This document shows, piece by piece, positions 1-5,931 of a stretch of DNA of 12,082 bases. A program made the translations under genes and the position numbers. Every line of letters starts with the position of its first letter. Position 1 is the first letter of the stretch. The notes under the pieces were generated by a model. That model was not told the origin of the DNA. It ran no database searches and saw only the letters and a program-made list of their open reading frames with translations. Source of the stretch: Thermoflexales bacterium (GTDB taxonomy: Bacteria; Chloroflexota; Anaerolineae; Fen-1058); contig JAUQXD010000539.1 of assembly GCA_030834835.1 (NCBI GenBank), forward strand, positions 1 to 12,082, written 5' to 3'.

Positions 1-1
1 C

Positions 2-202
2 CCCGTGCATATTGCCGCGCCCGCCCAGCATGCCACCCGTGGTCCCGACCCCGTTCATCATGCTCCCCGGTTGTCCACCGTGCATCTGGCCGAAGCCGCC
101 CGTGGTGAACATGGGCATGGTCGTCGGCATGGCGTTGAGCATCCAGTCGGCCTGCGCCTGGGTCAAGACGCCTTGCTTCACGAGGTCGGTCAAGCGCCGC
201 GC
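2..202 (-). CDS. C-terminal part of a Met/Gly-rich hypothetical protein, incomplete at both ends
   Basis: The minus-strand frame is open for 67 codons from the window edge to an in-frame TGA (complement of 203-205). It begins with a short amphipathic stretch containing LVKQGVLTQAQADWML and continues into a long tail rich in Met, Gly and Thr (for example GGFGQMHGGQPGSMMNG). A 'LVKxGxLTxAQAD' repeat followed by a Gly/Met/His-rich tail is typical of small secreted or envelope proteins of the DUF2680 kind. That resemblance is from memory of the family, and no function is assigned. The 3' end lies outside the window. Upstream, the frame has a stop and no convincing start. Another minus frame upstream (caa at about 230 down to 190) reads QAQFAGLDNRLSAALDR, which could be continuous with it after a one-base shift near 188. 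So this is either a frameshifted gene, a truncated remnant or a chimeric contig end. Confidence 0.45.
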
Positions 203-267
203 TCAGGCGATTATCCAGGCCCGCGAATTGGGCTTGCTCTAGCCTCCGCCTTCCCCCTCAAGCCTTT

Positions 268-301
268 GCCTAACACTTTGGTGTTAGGCGATTTTGTTTT
301 T
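268..301 (+). terminator. Rho-independent terminator
   Basis: A perfect 9-bp inverted repeat, GCCTAACAC / GTGTTAGGC (268-276 and 281-289), has a 4-base TTTG loop. It is followed at once by GATTTTGTTTTT, a good U-tract on the plus strand. There is no such tract on the minus-strand side, so it terminates rightward transcription. The plus-strand frame ending at TAG 240-242 (last residues RAQAIIQARELGLL) stops 25 bases before the stem. That spacing would suit a real plus-strand gene, but the same frame further left is only the antisense of the minus-strand Met/Gly-rich protein. Confidence 0.85.
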
Positions 302-306
302 AGAAT

Positions 307-349
307 CCCACTCAAGTGGGTTCAAAATCAGAGTCACCCGGCGTATAGT
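307..349 (+). promoter_or_regulatory. Candidate promoter with adjacent palindrome, upstream of the 75-aa gene
   Basis: TTCAAA (321-326) and TATAGT (344-349), separated by 17 bases, make a fair sigma70-type promoter. A perfect palindrome CCCACT-CA-AGTGGG (307-320) lies directly upstream of the -35 and could be an operator or activator site. The transcription start would fall at about 355-357, on or next to the ATG at 356, so the transcript may be leaderless. No Shine-Dalgarno sequence is visible before that ATG, which agrees with this. Confidence 0.45.
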
Positions 350-355
350 GAAATC

Positions 356-583
356 ATGGAAACACAAGACACGCACACAAATTACGAAATCCGCGTCAAA
401 GGGCATCTCGGCAGGAACGCGGCGACCTGGTTCCCCGCCCTGATGATTGATCACACGCCAGACGGCGAGACGATCATCAGCGGTCCCGTCGCAGACCAGT
501 CGGCGCTGCACGGCATCTTGATGCGCATCCGCGATCTGGGATTAACCCTGACGTTGGTTCAACAACTGGAGGATAAGCCATGA
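356..583 (+). CDS. Small conserved hypothetical protein (75 aa) coupled to a flavodoxin start
   Basis: The 75-residue protein begins METQDTHTNYEIRVKGHLG and ends LVQQLEDKP. It has no signal peptide, membrane segment or cysteine. The layout is that of a small alpha/beta protein: an IRVKGHL strand, a WFPALMI stretch, then SGPVADQSALHGILMRIRDLGLTLTLVQ. I have seen very similar small proteins of the pattern 'Y.IRV.GHL...W......I...DG.T.ISGPV.DQ..L.G.L..IRDLGL.L', annotated only as hypothetical, and I do not know their function. The ATG at 356 is chosen because the homologous part starts just after it and a promoter -10 ends at 349. The longer in-frame extension to base 5 runs across a terminator and is rejected. 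The stop codon overlaps the ATG of the next frame (ATGA, 580-583), so the two were translationally coupled. Confidence 0.75.
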   Translation: METQDTHTNYEIRVKGHLGRNAATWFPALMIDHTPDGETIISGPVADQSALHGILMRIRDLGLTLTLVQQLEDKP

Positions 584-687
584 AAAAGATTCTGGTTACC
601 TATGCCACCCGCACGGGATCCGAAAAGCGGCAAGTTCCGCAACGTGTGGGTGCAAAAGTCATAAACCGGAAGCATGTTCGTATTTGA
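580..687 (+). pseudogene. Truncated flavodoxin-domain protein (5' remnant)
   Basis: The ATG overlaps the stop of the preceding gene and follows an AGGA-type ribosome site (about 568-573). The first residues, MKKILVTYATRTGS, are the classic first beta strand and FMN-phosphate loop (T-x-T-G-S/T) of flavodoxin-domain proteins such as HemG-like menaquinone-dependent oxidoreductases. After the serine the similarity ends abruptly. The frame runs on as 21 unrelated residues to TGA at 685-687, giving 35 codons where a flavodoxin domain needs about 140-170. In another plus frame, the sequence right after the break reads DPKSGKFRNVWVQKS followed by TAA, which looks like the natural C-terminus of a different protein. 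A deletion joining two genes is the simplest explanation. Bases 688-825 contain no gene that I recognise. Confidence 0.6.
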
Positions 688-825
688 AGATGTCGATGGC
701 CGACTCATTGGGTCGGATTGATAAAACACGATGAGGTGTTTTTCGGAAGTGGCACATAGGCCGTGGGCGTTTGTCGGTAACTGCGGCCAAGCACCCAACT
801 CAACTTTTCCAGAAAGGTATACGAC

Positions 826-2130
826 ATGAAGGACACGACTTCCCCCAAAAATCCGATGGCGCGGGTGATGACTATCCGGGATTTCCGCCTGCTCTTTGTG
901 GGCGCGATGACTTCCCTGTTAGGCGATCAATTCGCCTTAATTGCCACACCCTGGCTGACCCTGCAACTGACCGGCGATCCCATGGCGCTCGGTGCGGTCT
1001 TGGCGCTGGAAGGCATTCCGCGCGCGATCTTTATGCTCCTCGGGGGTGCGATCACCGATCGGTTTTCGCCGCGCCGCATCATGCTCATCGCCGACTTCAT
1101 CCGCTTGATCTTGACGGGCTTGATGGCGGGCGCGATCTTCACCGGCGTGGTCCAGACCTGGATGTTGTATGCGTTCGCTCTGGGGTTTGGTTTGGTGGCC
1201 GGGTTTGCGGTTCCGGCCGAAAACAGCATCGTGCCAATGATCGTTGCCGAACAAGATTTGCAAGCAGGCAACTCGCTGATGATGGGGGTCGCGCAGCTGG
1301 TCGGCTTTATCGGGCCGACGTTGGCGGGCATCCTGATCGGCGGGGTCGCCAATTCGTCGCTCGGTATCGGGCTGGCGTTTGCGATTGATGCGGTGACCTT
1401 CGCCGTCTCGGCGGTATGCTTGTGGATGATGCGCGCCGGCCGTCGAAATCAGCCGCCCCAGGATTTAGCCGCGAAAGAAAGTGTCTGGGCGGCGATTGGG
1501 GCGGGTATCAAATATATGTGGAACGACGAAGCCTTGCGCCTGATGTTCCTGATCCTGACGGCGGTCAACTTCCTGCTGATGGGGCCGCTGCTGGTGGGCA
1601 TTCCCGTGTTAGCGAGTCAACGTTTGCCCCAAGGCGCGGCGGCTTACGGCTTACTCATGTCGGCTTTTTCGGGTGGCAATCTAATCGGCTTTGTGCTCGC
1701 CGGCTCGCTGCGCCGCCCGAATGGCACGCAGATGCGCCTCATCGTACTCGCGCTGTTAGGTGGGTTCGGCTTGGTCGTCGGTATGCTGGGTGTGATTCCA
1801 TCGACCTGGGTTGACTTTGGGCTATTGCTCATGGTCGGTCTGGGCAACGGCTACATCGCCATCATCCTGTTCACGTGGATGCAAACACGCACGCCCAAAG
1901 ACATGCTGGGGCGAATCATGAGCCTCGTGATGTTCTCTAATACAGGGTTGGTGCCTGTCTCGCAAGCGATTTCGGGCGCGGTCAGCAAATGGGATTTGAC
2001 GCTCTTGTTCGCCAGCGCGGGCGGTCTGGTGTTGCTGGTGATGGTGTGGGCGGCTTTCCAGCCGGGGATGAAAGCCTTCAGCGAGAGTCTGATAACCGAG
2101 CGGCTTGATAGTCAGGCAGAGGCCGCGTAA
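826..2130 (+). CDS. MFS transporter (MFS_3 / EntS-like exporter family)
   Basis: A 434-residue, strongly hydrophobic protein with the size and 12-helix pattern of a major facilitator, probably a proton-driven exporter in the inner membrane. A short basic cytoplasmic N-terminus (about residues 1-20, ending in TIRDFRLLF) leads into TM1. Motif A in the loop between TM2 and TM3 is present as GGAITDRFSPRR (residues 73-84). The segment GFAVPAENSIVPMIVAEQDLQAGNSL (from about 126) is characteristic of the MFS_3 branch, which includes the enterobactin exporter EntS and macrolide efflux proteins. The conserved PxxxAxxxxxVP and N-x-L features guide that call. An AGAAAGG-like ribosome site (810-816) sits 9 bases before the ATG. 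The substrate cannot be read from the sequence: drug, siderophore or metabolite export are all possible. It stands alone, with a palindromic element just downstream. Confidence 0.88.
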   Translation: MKDTTSPKNPMARVMTIRDFRLLFVGAMTSLLGDQFALIATPWLTLQLTGDPMALGAVLALEGIPRAIFMLLGGAITDRFSPRRIMLIADFIRLILTGLMAGAIFTGVVQTWMLYAFALGFGLVAGFAVPAENSIVPMIVAEQDLQAGNSLMMGVAQLVGFIGPTLAGILIGGVANSSLGIGLAFAIDAVTFAVSAVCLWMMRAGRRNQPPQDLAAKESVWAAIGAGIKYMWNDEALRLMFLILTAVNFLLMGPLLVGIPVLASQRLPQGAAAYGLLMSAFSGGNLIGFVLAGSLRRPNGTQMRLIVLALLGGFGLVVGMLGVIPSTWVDFGLLLMVGLGNGYIAIILFTWMQTRTPKDMLGRIMSLVMFSNTGLVPVSQAISGAVSKWDLTLLFASAGGLVLLVMVWAAFQPGMKAFSESLITERLDSQAEAA

Positions 2131-2134
2131 GTAA

Positions 2135-2294
2135 ATGAGAATTTAATAACTTGCCCAATTCTGGGTAGTGTCCCTGTATCCGGTGAAGCGAAATTTGGGT
2201 GCTCAAAATAGGCTAAAAAACCGCACTTCTTGCATAGCCTACAGGGCTTTCACCGTTTACGGGGACACTACTCGAAATTGGCGGCGATTCTCAT
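2135..2294. repeat. Imperfect 160-bp palindrome, MITE-like element with 23-bp terminal inverted repeats
   Basis: The core, 2165-2271 (107 bp), is bounded by 23-bp inverted repeats. The left arm (2165-2187) starts GTAGTGTCCCTGTA and the right arm (2249-2271, complement) starts GTAGTGTCCCCGTA. They match at 20 of 23 positions, including a shared GGTGAA inner end. Inside is a second inverted pair, TAGGCTA / TAGCCTA. Outside the core the symmetry continues with CCAATT / AATTGG (2155-2160, 2276-2281) and ATGAGAAT / ATTCTCAT (2135-2142, 2287-2294). The element has no coding capacity. It may be a non-autonomous transposon derivative or an insertion-sequence deletion product. When transcribed it would fold into a long hairpin between the convergent MFS and DsrE genes and could act as a bidirectional terminator. 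Confidence 0.6.
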
Positions 2295-2297
2295 AAC

Positions 2298-2336
2298 ACA
2301 CGTCTCACCGACCGGGCCTCGATCGATGAGACGTGT
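2298..2336 (-). terminator. Stem-loop after the sulfide operon, possible terminator
   Basis: A perfect 10-bp inverted repeat, ACACGTCTCA / TGAGACGTGT, with a 19-base loop lies 24 bases downstream of the stop codon of the last minus-strand operon gene. There is no U-tract, so it may be a weak or factor-dependent terminator or an mRNA-stabilising hairpin. Confidence 0.35.
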
Positions 2337-2360
2337 CAACGCCACCGAGATGACTGGTTA

Positions 2361-2864
2361 TTAGATGAAGATAATCTGCGCGCCCTCAGTCATGTCCATG
2401 AAGTCGCTGGCGGTGACTACGCTGTCGATGCAGGGCAGGAAGTCTTCCTTTTTGATGCCGAACATGTCCACGGTCATCTTGCAGCCATACATCTTCGCGC
2501 CACCATCCGAGAGCATTTCAAGGTATTCACGCACAGGTGGAACGCCCAAGGCTTTCATCTTCTTTTTCATGAACCAGCTGGCAAAGGCTGTCATGCCGGG
2601 CAAACCGCCCATCCAATTGGGAATGCCCAGGTTGCCAGTCGGCAGGCCCATCATGCTCATCTTGAAGCTGGTGTTAGCGACAGGCGCGATCTCCAATCTA
2701 TCCACGCGCTTCTTAGTGACGAGGTCGAGACCCCAGAAGGTAAAGAAGAGGGTGACATCAATGCCGTTGCCCAGCGCCGCCCAGCCCATGATGAGAGCGG
2801 GATAAGCCATGTCCAGATCGCCTTTCGAACAGATGAACGCGATCTTGCGAGTTTCTTGTGCCAT
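2361..2864 (-). CDS. DsrE/DsrF-like (DsrE2-type) sulfur-transfer protein
   Basis: A 167-aa protein starting MAQETRKIAFICSKGDLDMA. It matches the DsrE/DsrF/DrsH-like family: a beta strand with a Cys-containing turn (FICSKGDLD, Cys12), a hydrophobic helix-strand region (ALIMGWAALGNGIDVTLFF), a Gly/Pro/Met-rich middle, and the C-terminal signature YGCKMTVDMFGIKKEDF with Cys128. A further cysteine is at 145. In DsrE2 proteins, a cysteine of the GCxMT motif is the likely persulfide-carrying residue. Such proteins pass sulfane sulfur between TusA, rhodanese and DsrC-type partners in the cytoplasm. An upstream in-frame start at 2915 is rejected because AAGGAGA lies just before this ATG and homology begins here. 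The gene is last in the operon, 41 bases after the TusE/DsrC-like gene. The transfer direction and exact partner are inferred. Confidence 0.85.
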   Translation of the reverse strand: MAQETRKIAFICSKGDLDMAYPALIMGWAALGNGIDVTLFFTFWGLDLVTKKRVDRLEIAPVANTSFKMSMMGLPTGNLGIPNWMGGLPGMTAFASWFMKKKMKALGVPPVREYLEMLSDGGAKMYGCKMTVDMFGIKKEDFLPCIDSVVTASDFMDMTEGAQIIFI

Positions 2865-2905
2865 GCTGCTTCTCCTTGATGACGTTGAAGTTGAAAAGAC
2901 GTTAC

Positions 2906-3223
2906 TTACACACAACCTTCGGGCTTACCCAGGCCAGAAATGCGCGCGACCTTTTTGGCAGGGCCTTTGGGAAACAACGCAAACATTTCCTTAGTCGTAA
3001 TGCCAGTCTCGGTAGTAATGGTGCGCAGCGTCGGCGCAGCGCCCGATTTGGCGGCGCTCTGGCGGCAAAAATCGATCACCTTCCAGTGTGCGAGTGTCAA
3101 CTCCGCCAGCCCTTCTTCTTTGGCGATTTCTGCCGCAATGTCTTTGGTCCATTCGGCGGGGACCGTCATGAAACCTTCGTCGTTCACTTGTACGGTGATA
3201 CCTGCGATGGTACGAGTTGCCAT
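2906..3223 (-). CDS. TusE/DsrC-like sulfur-relay protein
   Basis: A 105-aa protein of the DsrC/TusE/gamma family, the normal full length. Recognisable parts are an N-terminal strand pair, GFMTVPAEWTKDIAAEIAKEEGL (the 'W...A...A..EG' region), LTLAHWKVIDFCRQ, and the flexible C-terminal arm KGPAKKVARISGLGKPEGCV. The penultimate Cys104 (CysA) is the sulfur-binding residue of the family. The second arm cysteine of true DsrC (CysB, eleven residues earlier) is replaced by Ala93, so this is the single-cysteine, TusE-like kind. It could carry a persulfide but could not form the intramolecular trisulfide of dissimilatory sulfite reduction. A non-family cysteine is present at 53. An AGGAG ribosome site precedes the ATG. 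In this operon it would accept sulfur from SQR or DsrE. Confidence 0.88.
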   Translation of the reverse strand: MATRTIAGITVQVNDEGFMTVPAEWTKDIAAEIAKEEGLAELTLAHWKVIDFCRQSAAKSGAAPTLRTITTETGITTKEMFALFPKGPAKKVARISGLGKPEGCV

Positions 3224-3288
3224 GCTTATGCTCCTGTGGTGGGATGGAATGATCGATTTGTTGGGGCGATCACAGATCGCCTTTGGAT

Positions 3289-3984
3289 TTAGTTTGCAGC
3301 CGATGGTTTGACCGCTTGCCCTTGCGAACCGATGCCGTGCAGCACACGCATCGTCAGGGCGAGGCCGCGCCTCACCGCCGGATCGCGCATCTGGCGTAAA
3401 AGGCCGCGATAGGAAATATCGACCGGCTTCTCCACTTCGCGTTCGGCGACGAGCAGCGTGTTGCGCACGAAGGTCATGATCTCCGGCTGAGTCATGTCCT
3501 TGATGGTGTTCAGAATCAGCACGATGTTATCGCCCAGCCGATCAACATCCTCCGCCGTAAAGGATGTAACGACGGTATCGGCGATGCGCTTGCCGCCGCG
3601 CGCAAACGCGAAGTAGCCCTTGCGCTCCAACTCGGCCAGCGTGGTCACCATCTTGCCGAAGGCTTCGTCGGATAGCGGCCCGATCGTCTGGGTCAAATCA
3701 ATCACGCTCTCAAACTGATCGAGCAGCGTTTCCAGATTGCGGCCATTGCGTGCCAGACGCTTCGCCAATCGCAGCAGATCGCCCAGATCGACGTAGTCCT
3801 GCACTTCTTCCAGTTGCTCGATCGCCATGTGATAAGCCTGATCAGCGATCGGGATCAGGTCGCGCAACAACTCGGCCCGATCGGCGCGCTGCCGTTCGGC
3901 GATTTGCGCCTGATCGGTCAGGTAGGCCAGCTGCGCCGTCAGCGCGTCGATCTTCTGGTTCAGTTCAACTAGGGCCTGATCCAT
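3289..3984 (-). CDS. DUF1641 domain protein
   Basis: A 231-aa soluble, mostly helical protein with no cysteines and no membrane span. Residues 1-45 are heptad-like (LVELNQKIDALTAQLAYL, then RADRAELLRDL) and probably form a coiled coil. The middle and C-terminal parts (residues about 85-190: LDQFESVIDLTQTIGPLS, LAELERKGYFAFARGGKRIAD, EDVDRLGDNIVLILNTIKDM) match the DUF1641 family. Proteins of this family are often encoded next to SQR-like flavoproteins and formate dehydrogenase or Hdr-like genes, and their function is unknown. The gene lies 10 bases after the SQR stop and has an AAGGAG ribosome site inside that gap, so the two are tightly coupled. A role as membrane or complex adaptor for the SQR-like protein is an inference from position only. 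Confidence 0.82.
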   Translation of the reverse strand: MDQALVELNQKIDALTAQLAYLTDQAQIAERQRADRAELLRDLIPIADQAYHMAIEQLEEVQDYVDLGDLLRLAKRLARNGRNLETLLDQFESVIDLTQTIGPLSDEAFGKMVTTLAELERKGYFAFARGGKRIADTVVTSFTAEDVDRLGDNIVLILNTIKDMTQPEIMTFVRNTLLVAEREVEKPVDISYRGLLRQMRDPAVRRGLALTMRVLHGIGSQGQAVKPSAAN

Positions 3985-3994
3985 GACGCGCTCC

Positions 3995-5230
3995 TTAACT
4001 CTTCCATTTGCCGGCCATCGTCATCAGCGCCGGCAGCGGCAGTTCCTGCCCTTTGAGCAGCAAATTCCAGTACATCCAGCGGAACATCATCTTGCCCCAG
4101 TGGTTCATCTCGGTTTCTTGCAGCAGGGCAAACGGCCCCACGCCGGGCAGGGGGAAGCGGCCGGGCAGCGGTTCGACGTCGTAGTTGAAGTCGATCAGCA
4201 GCCCTTTGCCAAAGCCCGATTCGATGAAACAGTTGGCGTGACCGTCAAAGGTCGGCAATAGTTCCAGGCCGTCGATGTAGCGCAGGAAGTTATCGGCAAA
4301 GCAATCTACTGCGAAGTGCGCGACCGAACCCGCTTTCGAGGTGGGAATCGCCGCGGCATCGCCCAGCGCGAAGATGCTGTCATACTTCGGCGAGAGGAAC
4401 GTGTGTTTGTCGACGGGCACATAGTTCAGGTTGTCGCCCAGACCCGATCGAGCTACCATCTCGCTGCCCATGTTCAGCGGCACACTCACCAGCAGATCGT
4501 ATTCGATCTCCTGTTCGTCGTACGACACGATCTTCTTTGCGTCGGGATCAACTCGCTCGATCAGAAATTCGGGCACGATCTTGACGCCCTTGCGATCGAG
4601 GATGTCGCCGAGGTGCCGCGACGCGATCGGTTTGGTGAAGGCCCCCGGCAGCGGCGTCGCGTAGATGATCTCCACTCGATCGCGAAGGCCCTGTTCGTGG
4701 AAGAACCAATCGGCCAGCATCAAGAATTCGAGTGGCGCGACCGGGCACTTGATCGGATTCTCGACGACATTCACAACCAACCGTCCGCCCTGCCATGTGC
4801 GCAAGTGTTTCGCCAACGCCACCGCGCCTTCGAGGGTGTAGAAATCGTAGATCGATTTGTACCACTCGTGTTCGTGCAGGCCGGGAGTTTGATCGGGGTG
4901 CGTTTGCGTGCCGGTGGCGATGACGAGAAAATCGTAGTTGAGGACGCGCTGGTCTTTGACCAACTTCACGCGCTTCTGCTCCGGCTCGATCGCTTCAATC
5001 GGCGACATGATCAGTTCGACGCCCGCCGGAATAAAATCGCGTTTCGGCTTGACCACGTCGTTCTTGCTGTACATGCCGAAGGGAATAAATAGGAAGCCAG
5101 GCTGATAGTAGTGCGTGGCGTGTTGATCGACGATGGTGATGTGCCAGTCGTCGGTATCCAGCAAGCGGCGCAAGCGATTGGCGACCATCGTGCCGGCGGT
5201 GCCGGCTCCCAGTATGACGAGTTTCTTCAT
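3995..5230 (-). CDS. sqr: Sulfide:quinone oxidoreductase-like FAD flavoprotein
   Basis: A 411-aa flavoprotein. The N-terminal Rossmann motif GAGTAG (8-13) binds FAD, with the acidic strand end IVDQ at 33-36. LVIATGTQTHPD (102-113) and DSIFALGDAAAIPTSKAG (284-301) are the other conserved FAD-contact regions of the SQR/NADH dehydrogenase superfamily. Cys162 in NPIKCPVAPLEF and Cys334 in HANCFIESG are placed as the redox-active cysteine pair of sulfide:quinone oxidoreductases, with a third cysteine at 310. The C-terminal segment, rich in Trp, Met and Phe (HWGKMMFRWMYWNLLLKG, 377-394), resembles the amphipathic membrane-anchoring and quinone-binding end of SQR. The expected reaction is oxidation of sulfide to polysulfide or persulfide with quinone reduction, at the cytoplasmic-membrane surface. 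The SQR subtype is not certain. An AAAGGAGA ribosome site precedes the start. It lies second in the operon, 16 bases after arsR. Confidence 0.87.
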   Translation of the reverse strand: MKKLVILGAGTAGTMVANRLRRLLDTDDWHITIVDQHATHYYQPGFLFIPFGMYSKNDVVKPKRDFIPAGVELIMSPIEAIEPEQKRVKLVKDQRVLNYDFLVIATGTQTHPDQTPGLHEHEWYKSIYDFYTLEGAVALAKHLRTWQGGRLVVNVVENPIKCPVAPLEFLMLADWFFHEQGLRDRVEIIYATPLPGAFTKPIASRHLGDILDRKGVKIVPEFLIERVDPDAKKIVSYDEQEIEYDLLVSVPLNMGSEMVARSGLGDNLNYVPVDKHTFLSPKYDSIFALGDAAAIPTSKAGSVAHFAVDCFADNFLRYIDGLELLPTFDGHANCFIESGFGKGLLIDFNYDVEPLPGRFPLPGVGPFALLQETEMNHWGKMMFRWMYWNLLLKGQELPLPALMTMAGKWKS

Positions 5231-5246
5231 GCGACAGATTCTCCTT

Positions 5247-5603
5247 TCAAACGGCGTCGATGTCGCTGTTGTCGGTCAGCGCATTGACCAATCCAGCCCG
5301 ACGGGTCAGATTGTCATGCATTACCTCTCGAAGGATATCCAGCGCTTGAATCGGCCGATCATCGAGCAGGCGGCACTCGATCGCCGCACCGTGGCGCGTG
5401 GCCATCACCATCCCCTGTTCGCGCAGCATCTTGAGATGGCGGGAGACAGTCGGCTGGCTGATGCCCAGAGACTCTGCCAGGGATCCAACGGTCTGCGGCC
5501 CATCGGCCAGGTGATACAGCAACAAGATGCGAGTGGGATCAGCGAGGGCCTGACAGATTTGGGCATGAAAGACTCGAAGTTCACTATCTTGTGGTCGTTG
5601 CAT
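5247..5603 (-). CDS. ArsR/SmtB-family repressor, probably sulfide- or redox-responsive
   Basis: A 118-aa winged-helix regulator. ALADPTRILLLYHLADGPQ opens the DNA-binding domain, the recognition helix region is LGISQPTVSRHLKMLREQG (46-64), and the wing is MVMATRHGAAIECRLL. The arsenic-binding ELCVC motif is absent. Two cysteines, Cys17 in the N-terminal helix and Cys77 in the wing strand, could form a disulfide or polysulfide link as in the thiol-based ArsR repressors SqrR and BigR. Positions differ from those proteins, so this is an inference. The ATG at 5603 is preferred over one at 5669 because CAGGAG lies 8 bases upstream and homology starts nearby. As first gene of the arsR-sqr-DUF1641-tusE-dsrE operon it probably represses the whole unit and itself. 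Confidence 0.85.
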   Translation of the reverse strand: MQRPQDSELRVFHAQICQALADPTRILLLYHLADGPQTVGSLAESLGISQPTVSRHLKMLREQGMVMATRHGAAIECRLLDDRPIQALDILREVMHDNLTRRAGLVNALTDNSDIDAV

Positions 5604-5635
5604 CTTCGTGCTCCTGTCAAAGTGCAAACATGTGG

Positions 5636-5647
5636 ATATGCGAATAT
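5636..5647 (-). promoter_or_regulatory. Candidate ArsR operator / -10 region of the sulfide operon
   Basis: A near-perfect palindrome, ATATGCGAATAT on the plus strand, lies 33 bases before the arsR start codon. On the minus strand it overlaps a possible -10 hexamer TATATT (complement of 5643-5648). A repressor bound here would block transcription. No good -35 was found at the right spacing. Confidence 0.4.
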
Positions 5648-5869
5648 ACTTGTGAATAAAGTAACACATACCGGTGCGGAGAGTTAGTGCAGACCGTCAC
5701 CCCGGCGGGATGACATGAGTCACTCAAACAAAGAGAATATGCAGGGCACTCGTCTCCAGATAGATCCTCAAGCGGTCGCCGTGAAATCCTGATTCGACAA
5801 TGAACCGGGCATGCGGTAAAACTGATACAACTTGGCGGTCATTAAACTTCTGAAGCACGGTCGGCTCCG
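5648..5869. other. Divergent intergenic region without recognised gene
   Basis: The space between arsR and the sulfate-type binding protein (5604-5931, 328 bases) holds the arsR operator on its left and a candidate rightward promoter on its right. In between I see no tRNA, repeat or convincing gene. A minus-strand frame (5724-5978) is open but overlaps the start and promoter of the binding-protein gene and matches nothing I know. Confidence 0.5.
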
Positions 5870-5912
5870 CTCGACTAATCGAGTTGCCCTGTCCGCGTAC
5901 TGCGCCTGTATT
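5870..5912 (+). promoter_or_regulatory. Candidate promoter and palindromic operator of the sulfate-type ABC operon
   Basis: TTGCCC (5884-5889) and TGTATT (5907-5912) are 17 bases apart and lie about 20 bases before the first ATG of the binding-protein gene. They form a moderate sigma70-like promoter. A perfect palindrome CTCGA-CTAA-TCGAG (5870-5883) abuts the -35 and is a plausible regulator site. Confidence 0.35.
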
Positions 5913-5931
5913 GGCGACGCGATAAAGGCAG

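Noticed and set aside
12..242. Plus-strand 76-codon frame rich in Pro and Cys
   Set aside because: Its composition is that expected from the complement of the Met/Gly-rich minus-strand protein; only its last residues might belong to a real gene end.
5..355. Upstream extension of the 75-aa protein to a 192-aa protein
   Set aside because: The extension crosses a perfect rho-independent terminator and a promoter, is antisense to a Met/Gly-rich protein, and homology-like sequence starts only at 356.
559..798. Minus-strand 79-codon frame antisense to the truncated flavodoxin region
   Set aside because: There is no ribosome site, and it lies opposite a recognisable flavodoxin N-terminus and intergenic sequence.
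4316..5092. Long plus-strand frame (258 codons) antisense to sqr
   Set aside because: It is low-complexity Arg/Val/Asp-rich sequence typical of the complement of a GC-rich gene; the minus strand encodes clear SQR motifs.
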